DNA from: Aradus depressus
Lineage: Eukaryota; Arthropoda; Insecta; Hemiptera; Aradidae
Assembly: GCA_963662175.1 (NCBI GenBank)
Contig: OY759215.1
Coordinates: forward strand, 53,461,213 to 53,525,212
Reading direction: 5' to 3'
Length of the DNA: 64,000 nucleotides
In this document: positions 21,211 through 32,400 of the stretch, piece by piece
How positions within the stretch are numbered: the first letter of the stretch is position 1
Layout: the number at the start of each line of letters is the position of its first letter
Notes under the pieces: generated by a model
What the model saw: only the letters and a program-made list of their open reading frames with translations
Databases searched by the model: none
Told to the model about the DNA's origin: nothing
Position numbers and translations under genes: made by a program

Positions 21211-21779
21211 GTTATTTTCATTAATTTGTTGATATTTAATAAATCAAACTTTATTTCCCTTCGACATTTTTGATGTCACAATATTCATTCGCCTCATCGA
21301 AAAGATTTAATCCATTTGTACGACCTAAAAGATCTAGCCGAAAGCGCCGACAAATTAAAATATTCTATTCAAATCAATTTCTTTAGGAGGTCTCCTGATT
21401 TGCGAGTTACATGCCAAAAACTTTTTAAAATGACAACCCGGAACATATTTCTCTAGACGTTAACTAGACGTGAAAATGGTTAGTCGGCCGCTTATAGACA
21501 GAACACAGAAATTCTCATGCAAAAAAAAAGTTCATAAGTGGGTCGTACTTCAAAAGAATCATTTTCTTCAAAACCATTTTCAAATTTAGCTCATAGGGAA
21601 GAAAATAAGTTGTAGGTTAGTGTCAGAGGGTGCCACAATGGCTACGGTAAGAAGGAAGGGACAGAGGATAAAGGAGAAGATACGGAGGGAAGCCGAGGAT
21701 GGCGCTATCTTTGCCGGAAGATATATTTGTTTGTTTGGGCAGCTAAGTATGTCAATAAAGTTGAGCAAAATGTATGATA

Positions 21780-21962
21780 GTTAGTTATTATGACTCATGC
21801 CCGGGCTTTAACTTTGAGGTCATATCTTCTACAATCAGAGAGCTCTTTCGTCACTCTAATGGACATGAATGAGCCCGATTCTAAATTTATGGAGTCATAT
21901 TTTAAATTTAGCCTTAATTTTAATTGTAGGGGGTCTTCAACGAGTACCTGACATCGTACAAT
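21780..21962 (-). repeat. SINE-A 3' fragment
   Basis: Tail AGTTAGTTATTATGACTCAT at 21779-21798, the CCCGGGCTTTAAC block, and the body up to 'gagtacctgacatcgtaca'. The head is absent. Confidence 0.72.
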
Positions 21963-22025
21963 GGATATTCAAGATTTAATTATTTTTTTATAAAAATCCT
22001 GATCCTACTGTATCCTGACTCATCC

Positions 22026-22397
22026 TTGAAGAGCATCTCATCCAAATATAGAGGTGCTGGAAGCTCTGGAGAATTAAATGTGTTCACATTTACCCTACGC
22101 CGCCCCCCGTTACCATTACAAAATTGCAACATCCTGATTCCCTCTTCCGACCAAGTCCGTTGTCTAGAGTATTACTTTGACAGCAAATGTAGGTGGAACC
22201 GACATACACGTATTTACCAACAAGAACTGAATCAAAGATACAACTCGATTACTTGGTCCAAGATCAAAACTGACTACAAAAACAAACTTACGGTTTTCAA
22301 GACAATCTGGACGTACGGACTCATCTCCTTCAACGCATGGCAGGGTTATAAACAAGGTGAACCCAAAAAAAAAAAAAGTAAAAGCACTTGTTGCTGA
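22026..22397 (+). pseudogene. LINE1 (jockey-like) RT C-terminal relic
   Basis: A 124-codon open frame includes RCLEYYFDSKCRWNRHTR, the decayed equivalent of the 'kYLGv.LD..L.W..H' block, and FKTIWTYGLISFNAWQG, equivalent to the 'LWTYG...WG' block. Catalytic ADD and everything upstream are absent. A short A run follows (22367-22379). It lies in the same family group as 4921-5855 but is much more diverged. Confidence 0.5.
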
Positions 22398-23178
22398 ACC
22401 AATAGATAACATTTTAATAATGACTCATCAATTATTTTAATGAATTTAAAAAAATAAATAAAAACATAATAAAAATAATAATAATTAAAAATAAACACAA
22501 AACATAAAAAGTGATAAGATTAAGATTCAAGGTGAGGTGTACTGCAAGATCCGGGTCGGGTTGTGGGTCCGTTGGTGCTGCTTTATGTGAGACTAGCGGG
22601 TTATTCAGCGTTGCCCGGCAGTTACTTTGCATATTAGACATTATAATACTGAACCTCATTACATGCGAACCCGGGACAATGTATAAAAGAAAATCATAGG
22701 TGAATCGCCGGAAATGTAAGTACATCCACAGTACGAACTCTAATGACTGTATTTGTAATGAATGTATTGACATGAAATTTCTTAAGTAAATATAAGTTCT
22801 AAATACAAATTTATAAATATAAAATAATATATAAATTTTCATGTTGATATATTCATTTTAGAGAGAATTATCGTCTTCATAGACACTGACACACACATAG
22901 ATATATAGATAGACAGGAATTTTACTTTGTTAGTTGATTAAGAACTCCATGATTTTGAGAATATTGATTTTCAGTCAAATCGGTAGAAACTTTGTTTATT
23001 AATTAAGTAAAGAAGTACATTGTGGGCGATTCACTAACGAATTTTTTTTCTCAAACATGAAATTCCGTTGAAAAATCGAATTTCTGAACGATGAACTTGC
23101 ACTATAGTTGGTGTAGTTGATGAAGTAAAAGTATAATATAATGGTTCGTAGTTTCCGTAAGTCTTATTGCATCAGCAG
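22398..23178. other. AT-rich spacer with family D fragments
   Basis: 22430-22510 and 22790-22860 are AT-rich. 22730-22780 (TGTAATGAATGTATTGACAT) and 22960-23110 carry family D words. The pair of ORFs at 22432-22842 on opposite strands has no domain. Confidence 0.35.
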
Positions 23179-23780
23179 ACAGGGGCATAGCCAGAGGGGG
23201 CAGGCGCGTGCTCCCCGTGGTTAGAGCAAAAAACCAAGACAAAAATTAAATAAACTAAAAAAATTGTTTTTATTAAAAATGGATTGTTTGCAAGTACCAA
23301 TAGGATCTTCAATTTTCCCGTGAGTCTGATTCTTAAATCAGCAATCAGCTGTTACCTAAATGTACATGTACAAAACAAGTCATATTACATTTATTTAAAT
23401 ATATATGAATACGATCATTTCATTTCCTCGCTCAAAATCGTCATTTATGTTATAATTTATACTCTTAAAGCTGATTTTACATTCGCAGTAAAAATGCAAA
23501 GCGCAGCAGCAGCAATTGCACACTATTGGATGTGAGTCATTTAATTCTAAAAGCACAGAAACCACAGCGTACAATTGCTGCTCCTGCGCTTTGCATTTTT
23601 GCTGCTCATATAAAGTCGACTTAAGTATTACAGTCAGTGGTTACCTCAGGGGGAGCTTCTAGAGGTTCGAGTCTCCCAAATTAATAACAAAAAGTCTGCA
23701 ACGCTAATCACGGAAACTTCGGGCTGTGCCCCCGAAGTATATATACCCCCCCCCTGCTCAAAATCCTGGCCATGCCCCAG
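23179..23780. mobile_element. non-autonomous hAT element (MITE), copy 1
   Basis: Left end CAGGGGCATAGCCAG at 23179, right end the inverse CTGGCCATGCCCC at 23766-23778. Flanks are TCAGCAGA (23171-23178) and TCAGCTGA (23781-23788), an 8-bp duplication with one mismatch, the hAT size. The inside contains a 37-bp hairpin (about 23484-23522 and 23570-23608, CAAAGCGCAG with GCTGC repeats). No transposase. Copy 2 at 54450-54787 has the same ends. Confidence 0.8.
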
Positions 23781-25586
23781 TCAGCTGATGTCTCATATAA
23801 ATGGCATTAGAGGCGATAGAGAGGAAACATCTAGTATTCCCTCAGAATGAACTATAGAAGGTGTTGGCATGTGTTAAGACAGGATGAGGTGTCTGTTCTA
23901 TGTTATGAAAATAAATTATAAAACGTTAATACCTAACATAAAAAATGTAATTCTACTTGTTTAAATTTTCCTGAGGGATCATAAAATGACCATAGCTGCA
24001 TTGATTGATGGAGTCTAAAGATCAAACCTCATGATTTTTAATGTGTTGGGGGTACGATAGCAATTATTATCAAAGGGATTATCGTTTTTTCTCGTTGCTT
24101 CACTTTCTAATGTGAATCAGTTCTATTCACTTCTTATTAATATGAATAGAAAAATAAATAGATACAATTAAAAAGATATTGTATTTTTATTAGAACTTAC
24201 GTTTTGTTTGTTTTTTTTTGTTTTTTTCTTGGCTTAATTACAATTTTACCTAATAAGATTAATTAATAATTAAATCAATACATTTTAATTCGTCATAAAA
24301 TGATCAATAATATTACACATTTGAAGTTTTATTTGTGCGATAATTGTTTTAATTGTTCTAAAACCTGAGCAAGGCAGTGAATATAATAAATGAATAATTT
24401 CTTCACCGATACTAAAAAAAGGCGGTGAACGAAGAAGCTGAGAAAAGAAAAGTTTTCACCGGTCAGAAATTCGATGTTAAGTTTTCACCGTAATTTCATA
24501 TAAAATTTCATGACTATACATTCATTACATTGGCAGTTATTGGGTCGGGTTGTTGAGTTGAGCACCCCTTTCATCCTTCAGTTCCCTTCGCCGTTTCCGC
24601 TTCAAATTAATAAGTCTTATCCTTATGGAATTTTGAATTCACATAAGAAATTTCGTATCAATACATTCATTACATTGGCAGTTTTGAGAGTTTTTATGTT
24701 AATCCTCCTCTTCCCCTTGACCGATTATGCTGAAAATATTGAATTTCAATATTGTAATAATCTATTGAGGTGTTGTTGGGATCCTGGATACACATAGAAA
24801 ATTTCTTTTCAATACATTTATTCTATTGGGAGTTATAGTTCACAGTCATGAACACTGGCATTCTTTTTTGATTTTTGGGATCAGGGGGTGGTTAAAGTAC
24901 CTAGTAACCTGCTAGTTGTAAATAGTTAACAACATTGAGTCTCATGCACCGGTATATAAGCATTGAATTTCAAATGTTTGTGTGTTGATTTTCTTGGTGG
25001 TAGGAGTTAGAGGAGGGAGGAGGGCCGTATTTACTCACCACAAAGGGGCCCGCCCACACCACAAAAAAAAAACTGTTTAAAAATTGTAATTTTTTTTTCA
25101 TACAGCCCCGAACTTGAGCACTTGACGGGAGTCTACTGAAAATTCCAATTGACGCCCATCATTTTTTCGCGAATAATTGTTGGACACAGAATTTACCACA
25201 TACACACTCTCACACAGCCACATTTTTTTAAAAAAAAGCTGTCTAAAACGATGTAGACATCATAAAACGGGAAGACATGACAAAATGTTTAACTTCGATT
25301 TTCAGGGCGAATGCATTAATTTGCTAGACATAAATCTCAACATTGTGTTCTTGTTTAAATAATAGTTGTCATAGTTTTAGTTTTTAAAGGTCTCTATTTC
25401 AGTTCACTCTATCAATTCTAACAATTACAATATACGGTAAAGCCAATAAAACAAAATATATGTTTACATAGACTGCACACGTCTTTACAAAACATTAATC
25501 CATAAAGAAAAATATTTAAAACAATATTTTTTTTGTACGTAACCTTAAATAAACAATTTATAGTATTCTAAACTATGAGGCTTGGA
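23781..25586. repeat. spacer with family D copy at about 24470-24850
   Basis: 24505-24530 reads TATACATTCATTACATTGGC; the module recurs at 24655-24680 and 24800-24830, so three family D subunits lie in a row (plus strand). 23781-24470 and 24850-25586 are AT-rich with no feature I recognise. Confidence 0.5.
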
Positions 25587-25785
25587 GAGCCATGGTGGCC
25601 GTGCGGGCTAGAGCGTAGGGCTTTGGTCGCATGGTCTCACCATGGTTTGCTGGTTCAAATCCCGTCCGGGAGTTAAGTTTTATTTCGTAGATAGAAAATC
25701 GGGCCATGGATGGTCGTAATTAATTAAATAACCCAGTCACATGGCTAATATGCATCATACATAAGGCAAAAAAAAAAATAGATGA
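25587..25785 (+). mobile_element. SINE-B, plus-strand copy
   Basis: tRNA-derived head: box A GTGGCCGTGCGGGCTAGAG at about 25594, a long variable-arm-like segment around GGTCGCATGGTCTCACC, and box B GGTTCAAATCCC at 25650. The layout resembles class II (Leu/Ser-type) tRNAs. The body ends in poly(A) at 25769-25778. It faces the copy at 25948-26179, so the pair forms an inverted repeat. Confidence 0.8.
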
Positions 25786-25947
25786 TACTTACTTTATTCA
25801 TAGTTATTAACAGATGGGATAATTCAAATATTAGACTAGACTAGTTGTTGTTCATAGCTTACCTTAATGATTGAACAGCTTAATGATTTTCTGTTCTTTA
25901 CATTTTTATTATCTCATCAATTCTAAATACTGTAAAGTAGAACATTT

Positions 25948-25948
25948 C

Positions 25949-25989
<41 letters not shown>

Positions 25990-26179
25990 TTGGCCTTATG
26001 TACGATGCATATTAGCCATGTCACTGTGTTATCTAGTTATTTGCGACATCCATGGCCCCGGGAGGGAGTTTTATCTACGAAATAAAACTCACTCCCGGAC
26101 GGGATTCGAACCCGCAAACCATAGTGAGACCATGCGACCAAAGCCCTACGCTCTAGCTCGCACGGCCACCATGGCTCCC
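25948..26179 (-). mobile_element. SINE-B, minus-strand copy with poly(A) and target duplication
   Basis: The poly(A) tail appears as 38 T (25951-25988). Head at about 26095-26179 with box B GGGTTCGAATCCC in reverse. Flanks AAAGTAGAACATTT (25934-25947) and AAAGTAAAACATTT (26180-26193) form a 14-bp duplication with one mismatch. The intact long tail indicates a young insertion. Confidence 0.88.
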
Positions 26180-26696
26180 AAAGTAAAACATTTTCTTCAA
26201 ATTAATAATAAACTTCAAGTTTTTCTTCATAGATTTTTAGTTAGAAAATTTCTCTAAAATGCAATTTTTGCCGGTTAATTTTCGAAAATATCTTCCCCGG
26301 TAGGGCCCGCATCACAGGTTCAGCCTAGGGGTCTGAAGGGGGGGGGGGGGGGGGGACACTGGTGTAAATTTCCTGGCGCCTGCGCAGTAAGGAAGAGAAA
26401 GAATTCGACAAAGTGAAAGGGATTCTCACCCAATAACTACCTCTCCTCCACTGCTCAGTCACTAAATTGTTGTCAAGGGTTCAAAACATGATAATATTAG
26501 ATTTCATGAAAGTATTCTCTTGTAATGGACACATAAAGTCTCAGTTTCCAGGTCGCAGGATCACTCGCTCCAGAGGAACGGTACCACACCGGCACGTTAT
26601 CCATTAAATTCATGTCCAACTTCCAATCTCGACGTGATCGCCTGGAGAACTATCAATCCCCCCCATCTGGGGGAATCATATCGAAAATGGACAAGC

Positions 26697-26757
26697 TTAT
26701 CTTGAAGTACAGTAGAGTACCGATTATCCAAGGTATTGCCAGGCTCAACCTGGATAA
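26697..26757 (+). repeat. pogo/Tigger-like terminal repeat fragment 1
   Basis: CAGTAGAGTACCGATTATCC at about 26708 resembles the CAGT(A/G)GA...CGATTATCCG ends of pogo/Tigger elements. The match to the second copy continues to 'caacctggataaacagg'. No transposase remains. Confidence 0.5.
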
Positions 26758-26884
26758 ACAGGAAATAAATAAAATAATACATAATTTATATCAAAGACTT
26801 TATTTATGTAATAACAAAATAGTGAAATATAAACACTTATGAGTGTTTTTGTAAAAAATAAGAAACTTTCAAAGTGATTTCCTA

Positions 26885-26949
26885 ATCTTGAAGTACAGTA
26901 GAGTACCGATTATCCGAGGTATTGCCAGGCTCAACCTGGATAAACAGGT
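26885..26949 (+). repeat. pogo/Tigger-like terminal repeat fragment 2
   Basis: Same orientation and nearly the same 65 bp as 26697-26757, with CCGATTATCCGAGG at 26908. Two direct rather than inverted copies suggest a segmental duplication or two solo ends. Confidence 0.5.
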
Positions 26950-27850
26950 CTAAATTTAAAGTTCATAGCTATAATCTTTCTTAGGTGCAGAAAGATTCAA
27001 TCATACAGACACTCACAGATAGTCCTAGTGGCGAAAATTGTCGAAATTTGATATTTTGTTGAAAACTCTATTTCGGATTTTCGCACAATTACAATACTTT
27101 CTTGTACTATAATAGTATAGAAAAGAAAAAATACACATGTAACCACTGTTTTAGTTTGTATGTAATAATAGTTTTTTTTATTACCTCTTATTTGTCCAAA
27201 AATTAGTCTACAACACACAGTCTTGGATACAATAGTATACTATAGTTCAAACTATTCGCAGAACAGTAGGACTAATGTTGTTTGGGTATTCGGCTGTTCA
27301 ACTGAATATTTAACATCTGTTTGATAACACCCTCTCCATCAACACTGATGCCTCACTGAATTGTCGGGTTGGATTCACTAACCGGAGTAAATAAGCAATT
27401 AGACGTCGGAACATCTCTCCTTACATAACACTCCAGCAATCTGGTTTGCAGTAAGGTTGGGCGATAGTCGATAGTTACTATCGATATATCGATAGATCAC
27501 GCCTATCGGTACCCAATATCGATAGGCCACGCCTATCGGTAACCAATAACGATAGTTTTGACTATTGATATTTTTTTAATTTTTACTCACAAGTTTTGAA
27601 GTTGATGACGTAGTCACGCACTTGTGCAAACAAATTAAATTCACGGTATTGGGCTTTGGCTCTTCTAAGTATTTATAATCCTAACTTCCTCTTTAATTGG
27701 GAATCTTATTCTACAATTCTTGGAAATTTTTTTGGGGTTGGCCGGCGAGAGCGCAAAGCTGATTTTTATTATGAGGGTGACTATACGACGAGAGCACAAA
27801 TTGGCAAATTAATTAATTCTTTATCACAGAACTTCAAACAAAGCCGTTGG

Positions 27851-27854
27851 CCGG
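27851..27854. repeat. gypsy target duplication CCGG (left)
   Basis: CCGG directly precedes the left LTR and recurs directly after the right LTR at 33938-33941. Joining the flanks recreates GTTGGCCGGCGAGAGC, which exists intact at about 27737-27752 as a neighbouring subterminal repeat. This confirms the boundary. Confidence 0.85.
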
Positions 27855-28104
27855 ACTTACAGCAGCTCACCTCCTTAATCTCACCGGCTCATACGTCATC
27901 AGCTCCCTACCTATAAATACGGGGACACATCAGACCCACCGGCAGTCGTTATAATTCATTACTCAGAGTCCATTCAAGATAGTTCGCTCATTGACTCTTA
28001 CTTTTCATTTAATATTAAGTTTATATTGTATTACATAATAAAAAGTGTTTAATTGAAATAAATTGCTTTTTAAAAACTTGAAAGTGCGTTTCCGCAACAT
28101 AACT
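27855..28104 (+). repeat. 5' LTR
   Basis: 250 bp from ACTTACAGCAG to CAACATAACT, matched base for base by reading against 33688-33937. It has TATAAATA at 27912-27919 and AATAAA at 28037-28042 and 28057-28062, so promoter and polyadenylation signals are present. Its ends are not TG...CA; the ACT end fits the errantivirus-type habit, while the start ACTTAC is set by the CCGG duplication. Confidence 0.88.
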
Positions 28105-28124
28105 GGCGCCCGCGAACAGGAACC
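28104..28124 (+). promoter_or_regulatory. tRNA primer binding site
   Basis: TGGCGCCCGCGAACAGG starts on the last base of the LTR. It begins with the TGG complementary to a tRNA CCA end; one-base overlap with the LTR is seen in insect gypsy elements. The GGCGCC start resembles Lys-type primer sites, but I cannot fix the tRNA. Confidence 0.75.
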
Positions 28125-28344
28125 TTAGCAAGTGACTTTCATAAGTGACCAATTGTTCCATATTGAAGACTACTTTGGAATCTCAACTCCTTCAGCTAAG
28201 GGGATCCTGACTCATCTACGAAGCCGCATCTAGGTCAATTCCTGGTAAGAGTTTCATTGTTATATACAGGCCACTTTCAATTTCTTTTAACATTTATTTA
28301 TTATTGTTTTGTTTTCTCTACTGTTTATATTGGTTGACCTCATT

Positions 28345-29493
28345 ATGCCTAATCCTAGTCAGGCCATTCCTATTCACCATAGTATGGTAAAAGAGGATTA
28401 TGATCATTTACAGTATTTTGATGGAAACCCAGCTGAATTAATATTTTTTATAGAGACAGCTGAGGGTATACTTGATGTTGTTTGTGGTGAGAACATTGCT
28501 GAAAGAGAAATTAATCATACAAGATTATTGTTAAAAATCAAATCCAAATTAATAGGAGCAGCTAGAACATTTATTTCCACCAAAACCTTAAATTCAGTTG
28601 CTGACTTGCTCCAAGCTTTAAAAAATAATTTCGCTGATGCACGACCCTATGAAATTTTGAAAGCGGAATTACATGCTATGAGACCGCTTCCAAAAGAATT
28701 ACCATTAGAATATTTATCCCGAATAGAGGAACAGAGAAATTTAGTTTATGTAAGATTAAAAATAGATGGATTTCAAGGTATAGCTTTATGTAGCTTGATG
28801 CAAAAAATTGATTCGGAAATCATATATCATGTTTATCAGACCCTACCTATTCAACTTAGTAATCATATAATGACTTTCTGTCCTTTAACATTGGATGACT
28901 TAAGAACTATTTTGCACACAAAATGTTCCCTCATAATCAATCAATATTTTAAACATAATCAAACCCTCAGAGAAGCGTCAAAAACTTTTGCCTACAAAAC
29001 ATCTCCTAGAACATTTCCTCCACAAAATAGATATCCTTACCAAGGATATCAGGCAGTTAATTACCAACCTAGAAGCCCCCCTAATCAGTTTTATGAGCAG
29101 AGACCACAAGAATTTCCTCAGAATAATTTTATTCAACAGCCTAGACCCTATTCTAATTTTAATAATAACACTTCTAATTTTAATCATCCAAACTTGACTG
29201 CTCAACAATCGCGTCAGTATCAATCACCCAATGGCCCAAATCACCCATTTAATCGTAGACCTCCTCAAGTTAATCCTAGACAACTGACTTCTAGTAACAC
29301 CGTGTCCATGAGAACCGCCAACAGACCTAACACACGGAACTTTATTTCCCCATACGAACTTACTCATATCCAAGACGAAGAAACAAGTAGAACAGCACAG
29401 TTAGAACAACAAATAGCAACTCTGACGGAAAGACTCGAATCTTTTTTAGTACAAGGCAACGACCCTCAGGATCGTGTAAGCCCACAGAACTAG
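28345..29493 (+). CDS. gag: Gag-like capsid protein
   Basis: 382 residues from the ATG at 28345 (the frame is open further upstream, but only at non-ATG codons) to TAG at 29491-29493. This is the structural protein forming the cytoplasmic capsid of the element. The N-terminal half has a FDGNPAEL...F motif near residue 28, typical of insect gypsy Gag, followed by a helical capsid-like region to about 200. The region about 215-345 is rich in Gln, Asn, Pro and Arg, probably a nucleic-acid-binding segment. There is no CCHC zinc knuckle, as is usual for errantivirus-like Gag. A coiled-coil-like end (about 350-375) precedes the stop and overlaps the frameshift signal. Confidence 0.85.
   Translation: MPNPSQAIPIHHSMVKEDYDHLQYFDGNPAELIFFIETAEGILDVVCGENIAEREINHTRLLLKIKSKLIGAARTFISTKTLNSVADLLQALKNNFADARPYEILKAELHAMRPLPKELPLEYLSRIEEQRNLVYVRLKIDGFQGIALCSLMQKIDSEIIYHVYQTLPIQLSNHIMTFCPLTLDDLRTILHTKCSLIINQYFKHNQTLREASKTFAYKTSPRTFPPQNRYPYQGYQAVNYQPRSPPNQFYEQRPQEFPQNNFIQQPRPYSNFNNNTSNFNHPNLTAQQSRQYQSPNGPNHPFNRRPPQVNPRQLTSSNTVSMRTANRPNTRNFISPYELTHIQDEETSRTAQLEQQIATLTERLESFLVQGNDPQDRVSPQN
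29442..29448 (+). promoter_or_regulatory. -1 ribosomal frameshift heptamer T TTT TTA
   Basis: In the gag frame the codons are TCT TTT TTA, so the bases form a canonical X XXY YYZ site, the same heptamer class used by HIV-1 gag-pol. The -1 frame is open from here straight into pol. A hairpin may form at 29460-29474 (CGA and CC paired with GG and TCG), about 11 nt downstream, a suitable distance for a stimulator. It explains how pol, which lacks an ATG, is made. Confidence 0.8.
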
Positions 29494-32400
29494 ATATAAA
29501 TTTAGTAAGTAAAACATTGCCCTACTATCTGGACAACATGGGTAGAAAATGGTTGATGGATACAGGTTCATCCTGTAACTACATTAACCCCGAATCAGTA
29601 CCACCAGGTAGCAAAAAATTTAAGGAGGAATTCACCCTCAACACCCCAACAGGAATAGGAAGAGGCAACGAATTCATTCAATTAGATTTAAATAATATAT
29701 TTCAAATAACACTAACGGCAAAATTCTATATTTATAAATTTTCTAATAGGTACGATGTTTTATTAGGTCATGAGACTATGCAAAAGCTAAGCATGTCCTT
29801 AAATTTTCAAACAAAAACATTACAATATAATGATAAAAAATTACCATTGCAATTTGAAGTAGATACTCCTGAATTACATTTAAAAGAAGGAGTAAATATT
29901 GTTACTTTGCCGATACAAGGCAACGCGAGAGACCAAAGTCTCATGTTAGTTAATGAAAATGTAGGACCTAAATATACCATAAAAGAAGGTATAAACAAGG
30001 TAGTAGATAATAGAATAACATGTATTGTAACCTCCCCAGAGGCCATGACCATTTGTCCTGAGCCTATGGAAGTAGAGGAAGTCCTCAGTGTTTCTGACAA
30101 ATTATCTGACTTAGTAATGACCAATAGTCCCGAAAGGTCAATGTTAGAACAAATAAAGGAACAAGTACCTTACATGATAAGAACAGAACATATGAATTCT
30201 GAGGAGAAACAAAAAATTATTGAATTAGTTAGTAAATTTCCGGAGATTATAAAAAGAGAACAGGATAGACTTAGCGCTACCAATTTATTAAGACATACCA
30301 TAAGAACCAAAGACGATTTGCCAGTCTACTCAAAAAATTATAGATATCCATACATATTTAAAAAAGATATTCAGATAGAAATAGATAAACTTCTTAACAA
30401 TAAAATTATTCAAGTATCCAATTCACCTTATAATTCTCCTATATGGGTGGTACCCAAAAAATTGGATGCATCTGGCAAAAAAAAGATAAGAATGGTCATC
30501 GACTATCGTAAGTTGAACGATAAAACTGTCGAAGATCGTTTTCCTCTCCCAAATATAGAAGATTTGTTCGGCTCTATTGGCCGAGCCACATACTTCAGTT
30601 TGCTTGACCTTGCCTCAGGATTTCACCAGATAGAAATGGATCCTGAGTCTGTACCAAAAACAGCTTTCAGTACAGACGAAGGGCACTTCGAGTTTCTGAG
30701 GATGCCCTTCGGCTTAAAAAATGGTCCTCCTACATTTCAAAGGGCTATGAACATCCTCTTCGCCAAACTCCCCAATGTCCTCGTCTACATGGACGACCTA
30801 ATAGTGTTCTCTGATAACTTGGAAGAACACTTAAAACATTTGAAAACTGTCTTTGAGTTGTTGAGAAATCACAATTTAAAACTACAACTGGACAAGGTCG
30901 AGTTTTTCAAGCGTGAATTACTCTTTTTAGGGCACATAATATCTGAACAAGGGATATCACCAAATCCGGCGAAGGTGGAAGCAGTACGCAACTTCCCCAT
31001 TCCCAGAGACCAAAAACAAATCAAGCAGTTTTTGGGTCTCACTGGGTATTATAGAAAAATGATACGTAATTATGCAAAAATCGCGAAACCATTAACCTCT
31101 CGTCTAAAAAGGAATACTAAGATAGATATTACAGACAAAGATTATGTTAATGCTTTTGAAACGTTAAAAACTTTATTGCAAAATAACCCCGTATTGCAGT
31201 TGCCCGATTTCGACAAAGAATTTATTGTCACCACAGACGCTTCAAATTATGCCATCGGGGCAGTTTTATCACAATTAAATAATGGTATAGACCTGCCTGT
31301 ATCTTTCGCATCACGAACTCTCAATCAACACGAAGAGAAATTGAGTACTATCGAGAAAGAATTATTGGCAGTAGTCTGGGCCTGTAAATACTTCCGTCCT
31401 TATATTTATGGCAGAAAGTTCACTATAAGAACAGACCACAAACCTTTGCAGTGGCTGCACTCTATTAAAGAACCAAATTCCAAGTTGCTTCGTTGGAAGT
31501 GCCTCCTTTCGGACTATAATTTTAAAATAGAATATGTTCAAGGAAAATCTAACTTCGTTGCGGATGCTCTATCCAGAAACCCAAATCCACACGAATTACA
31601 TGCTGTTGAAAATACAGTGTCTTACGAGCTTCATATGCCAGAAGATCCCGCTGTTTCCGAAGACCCCTTAGAACGCTTAGTTAGGGACCTTAATATTCGC
31701 GAAGAAGATTGCGAGAGCATTATCACCGTCCACTCGCAAGAAAGTTCCCAAGACCAAGTCTGGATATCGGAAGATAGAAACAAATGTGTAAATATTGGCA
31801 CTAATCAAATTATTATAGAAAGGGGTAACCCAGCAAAGAATAAACTTACTAAAATCTTCAATAAAAACCGTTTTAATTGGTATACTAGATACCCATTTTC
31901 TAATGATTTGCAGGACACTTGTCTAAATTATCTAAAACCCGAAACTACATACCATGTATACTGTTCTGGAAAACTAAATACATTAGAGGACGGAATATCT
32001 GACCAAATATTCGAACATTTTAGAGGAGTAGTAGAATCCCAATATCCCACCGTACGTATTAAGCGATATTTTAAATTAAACCCGGATGTAGAAAACAAAG
32101 AAGATCAACAAGATCTAATTTCAGCGCGACATGAAGGAAAGACCTGCCACAGAGGCATTAACATTACCTACCAAAATTTAAAAACTAGTTATTACTGGCC
32201 AGGAATGTTAACTGATATCACCAAATATATCAATAATTGTGAAACGTGCAAACTAATTAAATACGATAGAAATCCTGTAAAACCGAAATATCAATTAACA
32301 CTCACTCCGGAAAAACCCTTCGAAAAACTTCAAGTCGATACTCTCTTTTACAGCAATCATCTTATTTTTACCATTATTGATTGCTTCTCTCGAAAACTCT

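Larger units (their letters stand above)
26180..27451. other. spacer with poly(G) tract and two pogo/Tigger-like end fragments
   Basis: An 18-base G run lies at 26338-26355. Two direct 65-bp repeats (listed separately) sit at about 26693 and 26884. 27000-27115 matches a minor repeat also seen at 41770-41850, 49650-49780 and 63290-63350 (GCACAATTACAATACTTTCT, as read here). Confidence 0.5.

Noticed and set aside
22164..22412. 83-codon minus-strand ORF opposite the LINE relic
   Set aside because: It is the shadow of the plus-strand LINE1 C-terminal relic (22026-22397), which has recognisable RT-like blocks.
25594..25680. Class II (Leu/Ser-like) tRNA gene
   Set aside because: It is the head of SINE-B: followed by the SINE body and poly(A), and repeated at 26095-26179 and 56603-56660.
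27656..27916. 87-codon ORF upstream of the gypsy gag
   Set aside because: It crosses the hAT/LTR junction, so it is younger than the insertion and is chance read-through.
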